A DNA stretch of 11,405 nt from Patescibacteria group bacterium (lineage in GTDB: Bacteria > Patescibacteriota > Minisyncoccia > Phycocordibacterales > UBA12079): the NCBI GenBank assembly GCA_018821685.1, contig JAHJLO010000093.1:1-11405 (forward strand), given 5' to 3'. Under the pieces are notes generated by a model. The model was not told the origin of the DNA. It did no database searches and saw nothing but the letters and a program-made list of their open reading frames with translations. This document shows, in pieces, positions 1 through 4,686 of this stretch. Position 1 is the stretch's first letter. Each line of letters starts with the position of its first letter. Position numbers and translations under genes: made by a program.

Positions 1-1
1 C

Positions 2-598
2 GTTTGGCACACAGAACAAAGAAAAGTTTCTGAACTAGTGCCTTATTCTAAAAACGCACGAACTTTATCAGATAAACAACGTGGAGATTTGGAAGCAAGT
101 ATCACAAAGTTTGGTCTTGCGGAAATACCAGCCGTTAATACTGACAACGTTATCGTCAGCGGTCACCAAAGGCTGAAGATATTATTAGCATTAGGAAAAG
201 GTGATTTTATTTTGTCTAATTCAATGAGTTATGGAAGACCTTATATTCTGGACATCGATGGGGCAATTCATGACGGCTGGGCGGCAATTAGTGATTTTGA
301 AGAAAAAGTAAATTCTAATTTTCTTTATTATTTCCTTTCATCTACTATTGTTCAAAATTATTGGGACAGCAAAATAAATAGTGGATCTGTAAGTAATTTG
401 AACTCCGATATTATTAAAACCTTGCAAATCCCAATTCCTCCTATCGAAGAACAAAAACGAATCGTTTCGATCTTAGATAAATTCGATGCATTAGTAAATG
501 ATATATCAATTGGATTACCTGCCGAACTTAAAGCTCGTCGACAACAATATGAATATTACCGCGGGAAGCTTTTAACCTTTAAGCCATTAAGTAAGTAA
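2..598 (+). CDS. ParB-like domain fused to C-terminal half of type I restriction specificity subunit (HsdS), 5'-partial
   Basis: The frame is open to the window edge. It reads VWHTEQRKVSELVPYSKNAR before and through the GTG at 38, so that GTG is an internal Val and the true start lies upstream. Nucleotides 2 to about 195 match the ParB/sulfiredoxin-like N-terminal domain found on many phage-type DNA methylases (NARTLSDKQ, KFGLAEIPAVNTD, SGHQRLKIL). From about 197 the protein is the end of an HsdS: KGDFILSNSMSYGRPYI, DGAIHDGW, then PIPPIEEQKRIVSILDKFD and the terminal QYEYYRGKLLTF. The HsdS part has half of one target-recognition domain plus the conserved helix that docks the methylase subunit; the N-terminal half is missing. 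The join falls at AAAGGTGAT (197-205), where both families can have K-G-D, so recombination at microhomology or an assembly chimera are both possible. Domain calls are firm; function as a specificity subunit is doubtful. Confidence 0.75.
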   Translation, partial: VWHTEQRKVSELVPYSKNARTLSDKQRGDLEASITKFGLAEIPAVNTDNVIVSGHQRLKILLALGKGDFILSNSMSYGRPYILDIDGAIHDGWAAISDFEEKVNSNFLYYFLSSTIVQNYWDSKINSGSVSNLNSDIIKTLQIPIPPIEEQKRIVSILDKFDALVNDISIGLPAELKARRQQYEYYRGKLLTFKPLSK

Positions 599-605
599 TT
601 GCTAT

Positions 606-653
606 AAAAAAACAAACCGCTTCTGACCTAGGTCAGAAGCGGTTTGTTTTTTT
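606..653. terminator. Bidirectional Rho-independent terminator
   Basis: A perfect 48-nt palindrome is centred on CCTAGG at 627-632, with a G+C-rich core (ACCGCTTCTGACC) and A7/T7 ends. Read in either direction it gives a long stem followed by a T run. It starts 8 nt after the HsdS-type stop at 598 and ends 12 nt before the minus-strand hydrolase stop at 665, so it serves both convergent genes. Confidence 0.93.
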
Positions 654-664
654 GTTGCTTTTTA

Positions 665-1150
665 TTAAAGCAATTTAAGAATTTCCTTTATATATTGTTC
701 GTTCAACTCGTGTTCTGTTTCAGAAACAAGAATATCAGCAGGCTCATCTTCTTTATCACCATACATTATGGTTTGTTCCCCTGATAGGTGTTTTTTAGGG
801 TCTAGTTTTTTTATCACATCATTTACAAATGGAGTTCCTAATAGATCAACTAATGCTTTCTTGATTTCTTTATTCTCCCAAGAGTAATGCGGGGTCATAG
901 ACGCTAAAATAATATGTTTACATTTGCAATCTTGTGCCACAAGCCAAGCAAGAACCGCCCCTAAAGAGAATCCAAAAACAACAGAACCTTCTGGTGCTGT
1001 AAAAGTTTGTTTTGATAATTTTTGTTTCCAGTCTACATTTTTGAAAAACACTTCGTAATCCTTTTCTCTAGCTTTTTTGGCTAGTGTTTGATAAGGTCTT
1101 CTTCTGCAAGTTTCCTCAAATCCTGGAATAATGTATAAAGTTTTTTTCAT
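665..1150 (-). CDS. Small alpha/beta-hydrolase-fold protein
   Basis: This 161-residue protein has the layout of a compact alpha/beta hydrolase. A first strand ends in an oxyanion-type turn (LYIIPGFEE, residues 5-13). The nucleophile elbow is GFSLG (residues 60-64), with Ser62 as the likely nucleophile. The late acid candidate is Asp132 in MYGDKED, and His147 in ETEHELNEQYIKEI is the probable catalytic histidine. It has no signal peptide or membrane segment, so it is likely cytoplasmic. The substrate cannot be read from sequence; an esterase/lipase-like or RBBP9-like serine hydrolase fits. The ATG at 1150 has no clear Shine-Dalgarno sequence, but the conserved first strand begins right after it. 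It lies 74 nt downstream of the DUF397 gene on the same strand with a weak hairpin between, and is convergent with the HsdS-type frame. Its base composition is less AT-rich than the glycosyltransferase genes. Confidence 0.8.
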   Translation of the reverse strand: MKKTLYIIPGFEETCRRRPYQTLAKKAREKDYEVFFKNVDWKQKLSKQTFTAPEGSVVFGFSLGAVLAWLVAQDCKCKHIILASMTPHYSWENKEIKKALVDLLGTPFVNDVIKKLDPKKHLSGEQTIMYGDKEDEPADILVSETEHELNEQYIKEILKLL

Positions 1151-1177
1151 AATTTTAAGGTAAATTTAATATAAATA

Positions 1178-1201
1178 CGGACAGGTTTTAACACCTGCCC
1201 G
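1178..1201 (-). terminator. Possible weak terminator or attenuator hairpin after the DUF397 gene
   Basis: CGGACAGGT and ACCTGCCCG pair over nine positions with one A-C mismatch and a 6-nt loop (TTTAAC). It begins 24 nt after the minus-strand DUF397 stop. On the minus strand it is followed by an AT-rich stretch (TATTTATATTAAATTT), not a clean T run, so some read-through into the hydrolase gene is plausible. Confidence 0.4.
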
Positions 1202-1224
1202 TGAATAATCTGCGAAGGAGTATT

Positions 1225-1428
1225 TTAAAACTCTCCGCCCTTAACACCTTTCACGAATGCCTCCCATTCAGTATGGCTGAAAAACAGAGTATTCTTGTCG
1301 GGGTCTTTGCTGTCCCTGATAGCAACACCTTCCTGTTTGGTTGCGACCATAACGCAGGTTTTGGGATTGTTTTTTGACCATGAAGATTTTTTAAAATCTC
1401 CGTCCTCAACTGCAAAAATCTTTTTCAT
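1225..1428 (-). CDS. DUF397 domain protein
   Basis: The gene encodes 67 residues. Almost the whole protein fits the DUF397 pattern: FKKSSWS near the N-terminus, a central CVMVATKQEGVAIRDSKDP, then LFFSHTEWEAFVKGVKGGEF. The W-x-x-S-S-x-S, C-V-x-V-A, V-A-x-R-D-S-K and x-x-W-x-x-F-x-x-G-V-K features are all present. A longer in-frame opening up to 1605 exists, but the ATG at 1428 is preceded by a perfect AGGAGG seven bases away and the family homology begins here, so the short form is chosen. DUF397 proteins are best known from Actinobacteria, usually beside a helix-turn-helix regulator of the Scr1 type, and some such pairs behave like toxin-antitoxin or developmental switches. No such partner is adjacent; the nearest regulator is the divergent LexA. 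Function here is unknown. Confidence 0.85.
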   Translation of the reverse strand: MKKIFAVEDGDFKKSSWSKNNPKTCVMVATKQEGVAIRDSKDPDKNTLFFSHTEWEAFVKGVKGGEF

Positions 1429-1435
1429 TATCTTA

Positions 1436-1441
1436 CCTCCT
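1436..1441 (-). promoter_or_regulatory. Strong Shine-Dalgarno site deciding the DUF397 start
   Basis: AGGAGG lies seven bases before the ATG at 1428 on the minus strand. It is the only textbook ribosome binding site in the window; most other genes have AT-rich leaders without one. It supports the short 67-residue reading. Confidence 0.85.
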
Positions 1442-1461
1442 GTTGTAAAATAAGATTTAAT

Positions 1462-1475
1462 AGGCATTATTGCCT
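1462..1475. promoter_or_regulatory. Inverted repeat upstream of the DUF397 gene (possible operator)
   Basis: AGGCATTATTGCCT is a pair of 5-bp arms around TTAT, 34 nt before the DUF397 start. TTGCAC on the minus strand (1476-1481) resembles a -35 box, so the repeat would sit in the promoter spacer. The assignment as an operator is inference. Confidence 0.3.
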
Positions 1476-1597
1476 GTGCAAAGAACAAATACTGATATAA
1501 TATATCAAAATTATTGTTTATTGTCAATTTTAATGTAATATATTGAGATAAACTTTTTAAAAAATAAGAAGGTTTATTTAAAAAATTAATTAATAAA

Positions 1598-1606
1598 TTA
1601 TCCACA
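1598..1606 (+). promoter_or_regulatory. Single match to the DnaA-box consensus
   Basis: TTATCCACA matches the consensus TTATNCACA exactly, in a very AT-rich stretch between the DUF397 gene and lexA. Only one copy was noticed, so it is not evidence of an origin; it could be chance or a DnaA-linked regulatory site. Confidence 0.25.
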
Positions 1607-1611
1607 TAACT

Positions 1612-1644
1612 TTCGGTATTTGTTCGGTATAAAAGTGCTATAAT
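1612..1644 (+). promoter_or_regulatory. lexA promoter region with direct-repeat candidate operator
   Basis: TATAAT at 1639-1644 is a perfect -10 box, 21 nt before the lexA ATG. Just upstream TTCGGTAT occurs twice (1612-1619 and 1623-1630) with an 11-nt period, about one helical turn, which would place two regulator contacts on the same face across the -35/spacer region. No good -35 hexamer is seen. The repeat may be the binding site for LexA itself (autoregulation), although it is not the E. coli or Bacillus SOS box. Confidence 0.55.
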
Positions 1645-1665
1645 TATATTAATAAAAAGTTTTCT

Positions 1666-2181
1666 ATGTTAACAAAAAGACAAAAACAAATTTTTGATTT
1701 TATAACAACCCGAACAGAGAAAGTTGGGGTTGCCCCCTCTCTTGAAGAGATAAAAAAACATTTTCGATTAAAATCTGTTTCTAATATTCACCAACATATT
1801 GAAGCAATAAAGAAGAAAGGATATTTGTTAAAAGAAAAAAATCAACATCGTAGTATTGAAGTAGTTAAGGAAATACAATTTTTTGATATTCCTATTTTAG
1901 GAACAATTACAGCAGGGCAACCAATTGATGTAATTGAAAATTTCGAAAAGACTATTTCTGTAAGTAGTAATTTAATAAAGGACCCAAAAAATTATTATGC
2001 TCTTAATGTTGTTGGGGATAGTATGGTTGAAGAAGGAATTTTTAATGGTGATGTTGTTGTAATTAAAAAACAATCGGTTGCAGAGAATGGACAAACTGTT
2101 GTTGCTATCATTGATGATGAACAAGCGACTCTAAAAAAAATATACAAGGAAGAAAATCGTTTTAGATTACAACCAGCGTAG
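1666..2181 (+). CDS. lexA: LexA-like SOS repressor, C-terminally truncated
   Basis: LexA represses DNA-damage genes and cleaves itself when RecA filaments form. The 171-residue product starts with the typical MLTKRQKQIFDFI helix and a winged helix-turn-helix (about residues 1-65, recognition part KSVSNIHQHIEAIKKKGYL). The peptidase S24 domain follows: cleavage dipeptide Ala83-Gly84 (GTITAGQP), nucleophile Ser119 in VVGDSM, and general-base Lys157 in ATLKKIYK. The protein stops at RLQPA, where LexA proteins normally continue for roughly 30 more residues ending in a VGVIR-like strand. No continuation was found in the other frames after 2181. The lost strands help form the dimer interface and fold, so stability, cleavage and dimerisation may be altered. 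The end overlaps a convergent gene by 20 nt, pointing to a rearrangement junction near 2178. Family assignment is firm; activity is uncertain. Confidence 0.85.
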   Translation: MLTKRQKQIFDFITTRTEKVGVAPSLEEIKKHFRLKSVSNIHQHIEAIKKKGYLLKEKNQHRSIEVVKEIQFFDIPILGTITAGQPIDVIENFEKTISVSSNLIKDPKNYYALNVVGDSMVEEGIFNGDVVVIKKQSVAENGQTVVAIIDDEQATLKKIYKEENRFRLQPA

Positions 2182-2590
2182 AAAAGGTGACTGACCCTAT
2201 TTCTTCGATAAGTTGATTGATTGTGTTTTGAATACTTACAGCTAATGTATTTTGATTAATGATTGTTATACCCCTTTCGTTACCGGAACCAGAAGAAATA
2301 TTTGCATCAGATATATTTAAGAGATTCTCAACAAAACCAACAGCCATGCCTATGTGAGTTAGTGTTGGTAACCGTCGATAAATAGGAGTAGTTCCATCCA
2401 TTACTTGGTATTCACTATTTGGAATTTTATATTTCGAGCAATCTTCTTTAGTAGCTTCAGTAAGTTCGTCTATAAGTGAGTGATATGTCCCTTGAATCAA
2501 AGATGCGTGAAACCAACCTTTATCGGCTTCAAATTTTTTCTCTAGGCTCTTTAGTTGCTTATATATACTTTTAATTTTTTCTTTATTCAT
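2162..2590 (-). CDS. Hypothetical protein, possibly C-terminally truncated
   Basis: I do not recognise this 142-residue protein with confidence. It starts with a charged helical segment (residues 1-25), then WFHASLIQGTYHSLIDELTEAT and KYKIPNSEYQV, a middle part with TPIYRRLPTLTHIGMAVGFVENLL, a Gly/Ser/Asn-rich linker (NISSGSGNERG) and a last segment ITIINQNTLAVSIQNTINQLIEEI. That layout, a helical body, polar linker and start of a second helical piece, suggests that a C-terminal domain used to follow. The final residues TLVVI are read from the antisense of the lexA end, consistent with truncation at a common junction near 2178. No membrane segment or signal peptide is seen. It lies 16 nt downstream of the membrane-protein gene on the same strand and is probably co-transcribed with it. 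Confidence 0.6.
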   Translation of the reverse strand: MNKEKIKSIYKQLKSLEKKFEADKGWFHASLIQGTYHSLIDELTEATKEDCSKYKIPNSEYQVMDGTTPIYRRLPTLTHIGMAVGFVENLLNISDANISSGSGNERGITIINQNTLAVSIQNTINQLIEEIGSVTFSTLVVI

Positions 2591-2606
2591 GTTTCATAAC
2601 AACAAA

Positions 2607-3050
2607 TTAATAAATCAAAATTGAAAAACCTATCGCCACTGCCGAAATAATTAACAATATTGCCCACCACTTTTTACCAGTTTTAAAGAGGTAATAAATT
2701 GAATATATAAATCCTAATATTAATCCAATTTTAGTAATATACATATTTGATTCAAATATCATGTAGTCAAAAACAATCAAAACTAGAATCCCATAAACTA
2801 ATAAATATGTCTGGATGACCTGCTTCCAATTTAAAGGTACAGAAATCATTTTATATTGTGTTGTTGCTCCTGGTACACCAACCAAACCGCTCATAGAAGC
2901 AGTTGTCTCTCCTCTAAGGACTCTATAAGAACCCAAAGGAATAATTGGTAAGAGAAAAAATATAAACCATTTTGTCGTAATGTAAGACCCATCACTATCA
3001 ATTTCATTTTTACCATACAATGATGTTCCTATCCCATTTATTGAAAACAT
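2607..3050 (-). CDS. Conserved membrane protein with N-terminal GIGTxLYG...GSYxTTKW motif
   Basis: The 147 residues begin with a soluble motif (residues 6-27: GIGTSLYGKNE, GSYITTKW) that recurs in uncharacterised bacterial membrane proteins. It runs into a first hydrophobic stretch with a Pro pair (WFIFFLLPIIPLGSYRVL, about 28-45). A polar loop carrying GLVGVPGATTQ follows, then three more likely membrane helices at about 81-99, 104-122 and 128-147. No catalytic or binding residues are recognisable and no function is assigned. Upstream on the same strand lies the 118-nt structured repeat at 3108-3225, which would fall in the leader or promoter region of this gene; an AT-rich TATTAT stretch just before the ATG could be a -10 box. 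No Shine-Dalgarno site is visible. The gene downstream starts after 16 nt. Confidence 0.75.
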   Translation of the reverse strand: MFSINGIGTSLYGKNEIDSDGSYITTKWFIFFLLPIIPLGSYRVLRGETTASMSGLVGVPGATTQYKMISVPLNWKQVIQTYLLVYGILVLIVFDYMIFESNMYITKIGLILGFIYSIYYLFKTGKKWWAILLIISAVAIGFSILIY

Positions 3051-3107
3051 AGTTTTATAATATCGTAATTAATAAATTTGTATAGTAAAAGTTACCTACA
3101 TAACTCT

Positions 3108-3225
3108 TCGTGCTAGCACGATGTTGCGGGCAACCTCGAGCTGGAACCGTGGGTTATCAAGCCCTGCAAGGTTATTTTTAACTACTTCAGTTTATTAAAG
3201 TGAAGGTCCTCGTGCATCTTTATTT
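3108..3225. repeat. 118-nt structured repeat, intact copy 1
   Basis: It opens with a perfect 14-bp palindrome, TCGTGCTAGCACGA (3108-3121), followed by ATGTTGCGG. The next 47 nt (3125-3171) match 4687-4733 at 45 positions. TTGCGGGC (3124-3131) can pair with GCCCTGCAA (3161-3169) with one bulged T. Alternatively GGGTT (3151-3155) pairs with AGCCC (3160-3164) around an ATCA loop; both pairings use the same GCCC. A CTTCA/TGAAG hairpin follows (3185-3205), then TCCTCGTGCATCTTTATTT. The stop codon of the gene at 3220-3501 lies in its last bases. The second copy, at 4259-4787, is split by an insertion. Whether it works as RNA, as a recombination site or as a selfish repeat is open. Confidence 0.75.
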
Positions 3226-3501
3226 AGAAATAATCTCAATTTGTTTAGATAATATTACGGCAGAAATAAAAATAGTAAAAAATTCAAAGTTCCCTGTTTC
3301 CACTGCCCACCAGCCCAAAATGATAGCTGCGAAAAACCAAACAAGTGGATTTTTGTTGAATTTTCTTTTACCATCTACTTTGTCAATTTTTTGTTCTTGG
3401 GTATCTTTTACACCATTATTAATATCATATTCATAACTTGTTCCTTGTAAAAGTTTGTCCATAACCTTTTTTGTTGCTTTTTTTGAATCTGTTTTATCCA
3501 T
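3220..3501 (-). CDS. Small two-helix membrane protein
   Basis: The 93-residue product has a charged, lysine-rich N-terminal half (residues 1-51) without a cleavable signal. Two hydrophobic helices follow: PLVWFFAAIILGWWAV (about 52-67) and FEFFTIFISAVILSKQIEII (about 73-90), separated by a tight ETGN turn. The expected topology is an inner-membrane hairpin with a long cytoplasmic N-terminus. No family is recognised. It begins 5 nt after the HEPN gene, so the two are almost certainly co-transcribed, and it may anchor or neutralise the HEPN protein; that is inference from position only. No Shine-Dalgarno site precedes the ATG. A plus-strand opening at 3200-3436 is its shadow. Confidence 0.7.
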   Translation of the reverse strand: MDKTDSKKATKKVMDKLLQGTSYEYDINNGVKDTQEQKIDKVDGKRKFNKNPLVWFFAAIILGWWAVETGNFEFFTIFISAVILSKQIEIISK

Positions 3502-3506
3502 GTTTA

Positions 3507-4205
3507 TTATTTAGTTTTGTAATTAATAATTTTCTTCGAAATTTGATGGTTAATTTCCTCAAGAATTTTTTGCGAATCAGTTGCTCTTTTTGCATGAGAA
3601 GATACTTGTCTCTTCCAACTAAGAAACCATTTTGAATCTATTGGTGAGTTGGTTTGTGGCCTTAAAAGATGGTCAAAATCTTTTCCATAATAAAGTCTAT
3701 GTGTTAATGCATTTCTGTCCTTAATGACTTTAGATAAAATACATTTATTATCAGAAAATTTTTCAAGTTCTTTAATTATACTAGTTTCTTTAATCAGTGG
3801 TTGAATAATTATATTTTTGATCTTTACGTCATAACCAGTAAATCCAATAAGCATTACTTCATTCAAAAAATGTATAAGTTTTTCACGGATAGTAAAAACT
3901 CTATAACAAAAATTTTCATAGTGATAAACAAAATCTTCTAATGCTTCAAAGGCTTCTTGAGGAGAGGATATATAACCACTTTTTTGTGTTGCACATTTTA
4001 TATTAAAAATAGCAATTTGAGCACTATACTGGAGTAATTTTTCGTTAAATCTAAGAGAGTGACTTATTCTTCTAAGTTCATCTGCGTAAATCTTTGCTTT
4101 ATTGTTCTTTACTTTAGGATAAATTTTTGACGACATATCCCAATAATGATATTCGGTATCATGGGATTTTTTTATTGCTTTTAATTTGTTTTTCTTTGTG
4201 GTCAT
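3507..4205 (-). CDS. HEPN-domain protein of the Cthe_2314-like group (putative RNase/defence)
   Basis: HEPN proteins are all-helical and many are metal-independent RNases in toxin-antitoxin, abortive-infection or other defence systems. This 232-residue protein has a helical core with EDFVYHYENFCYRVFTIREK (residues 90-109), followed by HFLNEVML, typical of the Cthe_2314 HEPN group. The catalytic R-x4-H motif, R164-NALT-H169, sits in VIKDRNALTHRLYYG. The N-terminus is basic; the C-terminus (190-232) is basic and may bind RNA. No signal peptide or transmembrane segment is present. The ATG at 4205 lies 10 nt after a TATAAT box, so the message may be leaderless. The small membrane protein gene follows after 5 nt. 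Family placement rests on motif recall and could be a neighbouring HEPN group; the substrate is unknown. Confidence 0.72.
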   Translation of the reverse strand: MTTKKNKLKAIKKSHDTEYHYWDMSSKIYPKVKNNKAKIYADELRRISHSLRFNEKLLQYSAQIAIFNIKCATQKSGYISSPQEAFEALEDFVYHYENFCYRVFTIREKLIHFLNEVMLIGFTGYDVKIKNIIIQPLIKETSIIKELEKFSDNKCILSKVIKDRNALTHRLYYGKDFDHLLRPQTNSPIDSKWFLSWKRQVSSHAKRATDSQKILEEINHQISKKIINYKTK

Positions 4206-4215
4206 TTTTAACTAT

Positions 4216-4221
4216 ATTATA
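4216..4221 (-). promoter_or_regulatory. -10 box of the HEPN gene
   Basis: The minus strand reads TATAAT here, with 10 nt to the ATG at 4205. Transcription would begin within a few bases of the start codon, giving a leaderless or nearly leaderless message. No clear -35 hexamer is seen 16-18 nt upstream. Confidence 0.5.
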
Positions 4222-4258
4222 GTAAATAAAATAAATTTGGTTTATAAATTTATTTACC

Positions 4259-4280
4259 TCGTGCTAGCACAATGTTGCGG
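4259..4280. repeat. 118-nt structured repeat, copy 2, left part
   Basis: TCGTGCTAGCAC, A, ATGTTGCGG matches the first 22 nt of copy 1 at 21 positions (A instead of G at 4271). After TGCGG the sequence switches to the inserted units, and copy 2 resumes at 4687 with TGCGG repeated. The two parts add up to the 118 nt of copy 1 once the 5-nt duplication is counted once. Confidence 0.7.
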
Positions 4281-4312
4281 AGAGGGTGGGATTCGGTCAC
4301 GAGTTACTAAGC

Positions 4313-4350
4313 TTTTTGTTCGTTCTTCACTACGTTACGAACTCCAAAAA
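4313..4350. repeat. Hairpin 1 with CACTACGTT loop
   Basis: TTTTTG and TTCGT (4313-4323) pair with ACGAA (4337-4341) and CAAAAA (4345-4350), with a 3-nt bulge on the right. The 13-nt loop is TCTTCACTACGTT. Confidence 0.6.
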
Positions 4351-4385
4351 TCTAAGTACTCTCGACCCCGACTCGGCGACAAGCC

Positions 4386-4418
4386 TAAATTTTATTCCAC
4401 TACGTTCCATAAAATTTA
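4386..4418. repeat. Hairpin 2 with CACTACGTT loop
   Basis: TAAATTTTAT (4386-4395) pairs perfectly with ATAAAATTTA (4409-4418). The 13-nt loop is TCCACTACGTTCC. Confidence 0.7.
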
Positions 4419-4571
4419 TCTTGTATACCGCCTCCGTCTTTCGAACCCCTCCTCACTATTCTCCTGTAAGTTTCAATTTGCGGAGAGGGTGGGATTCGTC
4501 TTCCAGTTCTAAACTCAAACTTCGCCCTTCGGGACTCGTTTTCGTTAAGAACTCGCTGACCCGCTCACTCG

Positions 4572-4602
4572 TATTTTTTCTTCGCTACGCTACGAAAAAA
4601 TA
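4572..4602. repeat. Hairpin 3 with CGCTACGCT loop
   Basis: TATTTTTTC (4572-4580) pairs perfectly with GAAAAAATA (4594-4602). The 13-nt loop is TTCGCTACGCTAC, carrying GCTACGC where hairpins 1 and 2 have ACTACGT. Confidence 0.7.
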
Positions 4603-4648
4603 TACTCGTTCGTTTCGAATCCCTCCTCACTATTTTCCTGTAAGTTGC

Positions 4649-4682
4649 TAATATTAAATACCTCGGTCGGTATTTAATATTA
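4649..4682. repeat. 14-bp perfect hairpin
   Basis: TAATATTAAATACC and GGTATTTAATATTA form a perfect stem around TCGGTC. It is AT-rich without a following T run, so it is a poor terminator candidate. It sits between inserted unit B and the resumed right part of repeat copy 2. Confidence 0.8.
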
Positions 4683-4686
4683 TCAA

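Larger units (their letters stand above)
4276..4478. repeat. Inserted unit A with tRNA-3'-end-like terminus
   Basis: The unit begins TGCGGAGAGGGTGGGATTCG and has near its end TTCGAACCCCTCCTCAC followed by TATTCTCCTGTAAGTT. The start reads as the antisense of a tRNA T-arm plus acceptor 3' strand. GGTGGGATTCG at the left pairs with CGAACCCCTCC at the right apart from a few mismatches. The 144-nt interior (4296-4439) differs from that of unit B and holds two hairpins. The open frames across it (4186-4512 and 4286-4651) are not genes. Confidence 0.7.
4479..4686. repeat. Inserted unit B with tRNA-3'-end-like terminus
   Basis: It has the same 20-nt start as unit A (4479-4498) and the same 33-nt end block (4614-4646, 31 of 33 identical to 4440-4472). 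The interior is a different 115 nt. GGTGGGATTCG at the start and CGAATCCCTCC at the end form an inverted pair with a single mismatch, closing the unit as a large hairpin. After the end block comes the TAATATTAAATACC hairpin, then copy 2 of the 118-nt repeat resumes. Confidence 0.7.

Noticed and set aside
1429..1605. N-terminal extension of the DUF397 protein by 59 codons
   Set aside because: It is AT-rich without domain similarity, and the perfect AGGAGG site and family homology mark the ATG at 1428 as the start.
1598..1606. Replication origin
   Set aside because: Only one DnaA-box match was noticed and there is no dnaA or dnaN gene or box cluster.
3200..3436. Plus-strand reading frame of 78 codons
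   Set aside because: It is antisense to the two-helix membrane protein, and its start lies within the 118-nt repeat.
4276..4646. Serine tRNA gene on the minus strand
   Set aside because: Only the T-arm/acceptor 3' end is similar; no anticodon arm, D-arm or matching 5' acceptor strand is found.
4186..4651. Two overlapping plus-strand reading frames of 108 and 121 codons
   Set aside because: They run across the inverted repeats and hairpins, contain GEGGIRSR and AERVGF, the known spurious translations of antisense tRNA 3' ends, and show no protein-like pattern.
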